Of a DNA stretch of 13,565 nt, positions 12,510 to 13,565 are shown one piece after another (positions within the stretch are counted from its first letter, which is position 1; each line of letters starts with the position of its first letter). Made by a program: the position numbers and the translations under genes. The stretch comes from an uncultured Rickettsiales bacterium. GTDB taxonomy: Bacteria > Pseudomonadota > Alphaproteobacteria > UBA8366. The notes beneath the pieces were generated by a model. That model made no database searches and was not told where the DNA came from. It saw nothing but the letters and a program-made list of their open reading frames with translations. Location of the stretch: NCBI GenBank assembly GCA_913046825.1, contig CAJWTF010000103.1, forward strand, positions 1-13,565. Direction: 5' to 3'.

Positions 12510-13301
12510 ATGACCAATGACGCCGCGACAAGCGAAGAACTCGTCACTTACGAATCCGAGGACCGGATCGCCACCATTACCATCAACCGCGCCGATAAGA
12601 TGAACGCTTTGTCGAGCGGGGTCGTGATCCAAATGCGAGATGCCATGATCCGCCTGCAGCAAAGCGACGATATGTGCGCCGTCATAACGGCGGCGGGGGA
12701 CCGGGCATTTTCAGTTGGCGCCGACCTCCGGGACCCACCACGCGATCCGGCGCTCTGGGAATGCATGCCTGGTGTCGGTGTCGATGTAGACAAGCCGCTC
12801 GTCGCAGCAGTTTCCGGCTATTGTGTCGGCGGGGCGTTCTGCCTCGTGCAATTCTGCGATTTCGCTGTTGCATCTGAGAGCGCCGATTTCTTTTATCCTG
12901 AAGCCCAAATCGGTTTCTGCGGAGGATTGATCGCCGGTCTCGCCGCGCGACTGCCGCACAAAATCGCTATGGAATTCATGCTGACCGGCAAGCATTTCAG
13001 CGCGCAGCGCGCCTATGAGGTTGGTATGGTCAACAAGGTTGTCCCGGTAGGGCAACAGGTCCAAGCTGCCATGGAATACGCGGAGATCATGCGCGACAGC
13101 TCGCCGATGGTAGTCCGCACCATCAAGCGGTTCGTGCGAGACACCGTGGTCCAACGCGGTCCCTCGGAGTTGAGCGCCCTCGCCCAGCGAGAATTACTCA
13201 GTGTCAGCCGCGGCGAAGACCAGCAAGAAGGTGGACGCGCCTTCAAGGAGAAACGTAAACCCATCTTCAAAGAAGACTGGAATAAACCGCCGCTCAGCTA
13301 G
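12510..13301 (+). CDS. Enoyl-CoA hydratase/isomerase (crotonase) family protein lacking one catalytic Glu
   Basis: A 263-residue crotonase-fold protein of normal length. It has ITINRADKMNALS (23-35), the first oxyanion-hole segment FSVGADL (67-73), KPLVAAVSGYCVGGAF (95-110), CDFAVASESADFFYPEAQIG (116-135), and a C-terminal region with SSPMVVRTIK (197-206) and FKEKRKPIF (245-253), usual for the family. Aligned to rat mitochondrial hydratase, the Glu164 equivalent is Glu131 (in YPEA), but the Glu144 equivalent in GGGxE is Cys111. Water addition by the standard two-glutamate mechanism is therefore doubtful; isomerase, hydrolase or another crotonase activity is possible. The ATG has no good Shine-Dalgarno site. 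Gene neighbours do not fix a pathway. Confidence 0.9.
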   Translation: MTNDAATSEELVTYESEDRIATITINRADKMNALSSGVVIQMRDAMIRLQQSDDMCAVITAAGDRAFSVGADLRDPPRDPALWECMPGVGVDVDKPLVAAVSGYCVGGAFCLVQFCDFAVASESADFFYPEAQIGFCGGLIAGLAARLPHKIAMEFMLTGKHFSAQRAYEVGMVNKVVPVGQQVQAAMEYAEIMRDSSPMVVRTIKRFVRDTVVQRGPSELSALAQRELLSVSRGEDQQEGGRAFKEKRKPIFKEDWNKPPLS

Positions 13302-13341
13302 GCCAGAATCTCAAGCAGCGCGAGACAAGCTATCGACAAGT

Positions 13342-13368
13342 GGGCGGGGCTTTGGTGAAACTCCGCCC
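13342..13368 (+). terminator. Possible hairpin terminator after the crotonase gene
   Basis: GGGCGGGG (13342-13349) can pair with CTCCGCCC (13361-13368) around an 11-base loop. It lies 40 bases past the crotonase stop and just before the tRNA. There is no T-tract. An alternative stem pairs CCGCC (13363-13367) with GGCGG (13378-13382), running into the tRNA, so the two structures exclude each other. Confidence 0.35.
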
Positions 13369-13380
13369 TCGCAAGAAGGC

Positions 13381-13456
13381 GGGCTGTTAGCTCAGTTGGT
13401 AGAGTAGCTGACTCTTAATCAGCGGGTCGCAGGTTCAAGCCCTGCACAGCCCACCA
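13381..13456 (+). tRNA. tRNA-Lys (anticodon CTT)
   Basis: A 76-nt cloverleaf. Acceptor arms GGGCTGT (13381-13387) and ACAGCCC (13446-13452) pair fully, followed by A73 and an encoded CCA. The D arm holds GCTCAGTTGGTAGAG. The anticodon stem GCTGA/TCAGC encloses the loop CTCTTAA, with anticodon CTT at 13414-13416, which reads AAG (Lys). The T arm has GCAGG-TTCAAGC-CCTGC. All expected invariant bases are visible. tRNA 3' ends are common integration sites, and the sequence changes character right after it. Confidence 0.97.
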
Positions 13457-13565
13457 ATAATTTCAATAGCTTAGTAGAAATTACAAATTGTATTTTTCTA
13501 AATAGCAACCAATTAGCAACCAACATCGCTTCAAATACTGTGCCAAATCATCAGGCCATAACCTG
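13457..13565. other. AT-rich tail after tRNA-Lys with 10-bp direct repeat; possible attachment region
   Basis: Immediately after the CCA the GC content falls sharply. TAGCAACCAA occurs twice, at 13503-13512 and 13514-13523, one base apart. A sudden AT-rich zone with short direct repeats next to a tRNA 3' end is what the arm-type site and edge of an integrated element would look like. No integrase gene is visible before the window ends, so this is a hypothesis. Confidence 0.4.

Noticed and set aside
1..13565. CRISPR arrays, transposase genes, toxin-antitoxin pairs or phage genes
   Set aside because: I looked for regularly spaced repeats, transposase-like DDE/HUH proteins and small paired genes and saw none.

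Overview
The window looks like the chromosome of an alphaproteobacterium, perhaps a Rhodospirillales-like or uncultured marine lineage. This rests on moderate-to-high GC coding DNA, REP-type palindromes of the CCCTCCCGCATGCGGGAGGG and GTCATTCCCGCG kinds, and the general look of the proteins. The lineage is inference. The centrepiece is a complete, tightly packed operon for the deazaflavin cofactor F420, which is common in actinobacteria and methanogens but patchy in proteobacteria.

Layout. (1) 1-261: AT-rich flank, then two REP-like palindromes. (2) 262-3255, minus strand: an operon read right to left. It encodes an F420-type luciferase-like oxidoreductase (LLM), a classical SDR, a broken ATC-hydrolase-like gene (one in-frame stop plus one frameshift) and an atypical SDR lacking the catalytic Tyr. 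(3) 3256-3430: a divergent control region. (4) 3431-9939, plus strand: npdG, cofE, cofD, cofC, fbiC (cofG-cofH fusion) and a second LLM oxidoreductase. Three of the junctions are tight: cofE's Shine-Dalgarno site lies inside the end of npdG, and cofE/cofD and cofD/cofC overlap by ATGA. (5) 9980-10507: a REP-like hairpin, then a NUDIX hydrolase. (6) 10518-11730, minus strand: a 3-hydroxyisobutyrate dehydrogenase-like gene, with the C-terminal half of a UPF0126/TRIC-type membrane protein starting right at its stop codon. (7) 11731-12509: mostly non-coding, with a probable CpaB N-terminal fragment and a cluster of inverted repeats that includes a perfect 22-bp palindrome. (8) 12510-13301: a crotonase-family gene lacking one of the two hydratase glutamates. 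(9) 13381-13456: tRNA-Lys(CTT), followed by an abrupt AT-rich stretch with a 10-bp direct repeat, suggestive of an integration site.

How the genes work together. FbiC makes the deazaflavin FO. CofC activates a phospho-acid with GTP, CofD joins it to FO, and CofE adds glutamates to give F420. NpdG exchanges hydride between NADPH and F420, and the two LLM enzymes, one on each side of the divergent promoter region, are the likely users. CofE is single-domain and no dehydro-F420 reductase is visible, so the CofC substrate (2-phospholactate, 3-phosphoglycerate or PEP) is the most informative open question.

The right part carries several gene remnants (TRIC half, CpaB start), so it appears to be a rearranged region next to a tRNA, in contrast to the intact F420 block.
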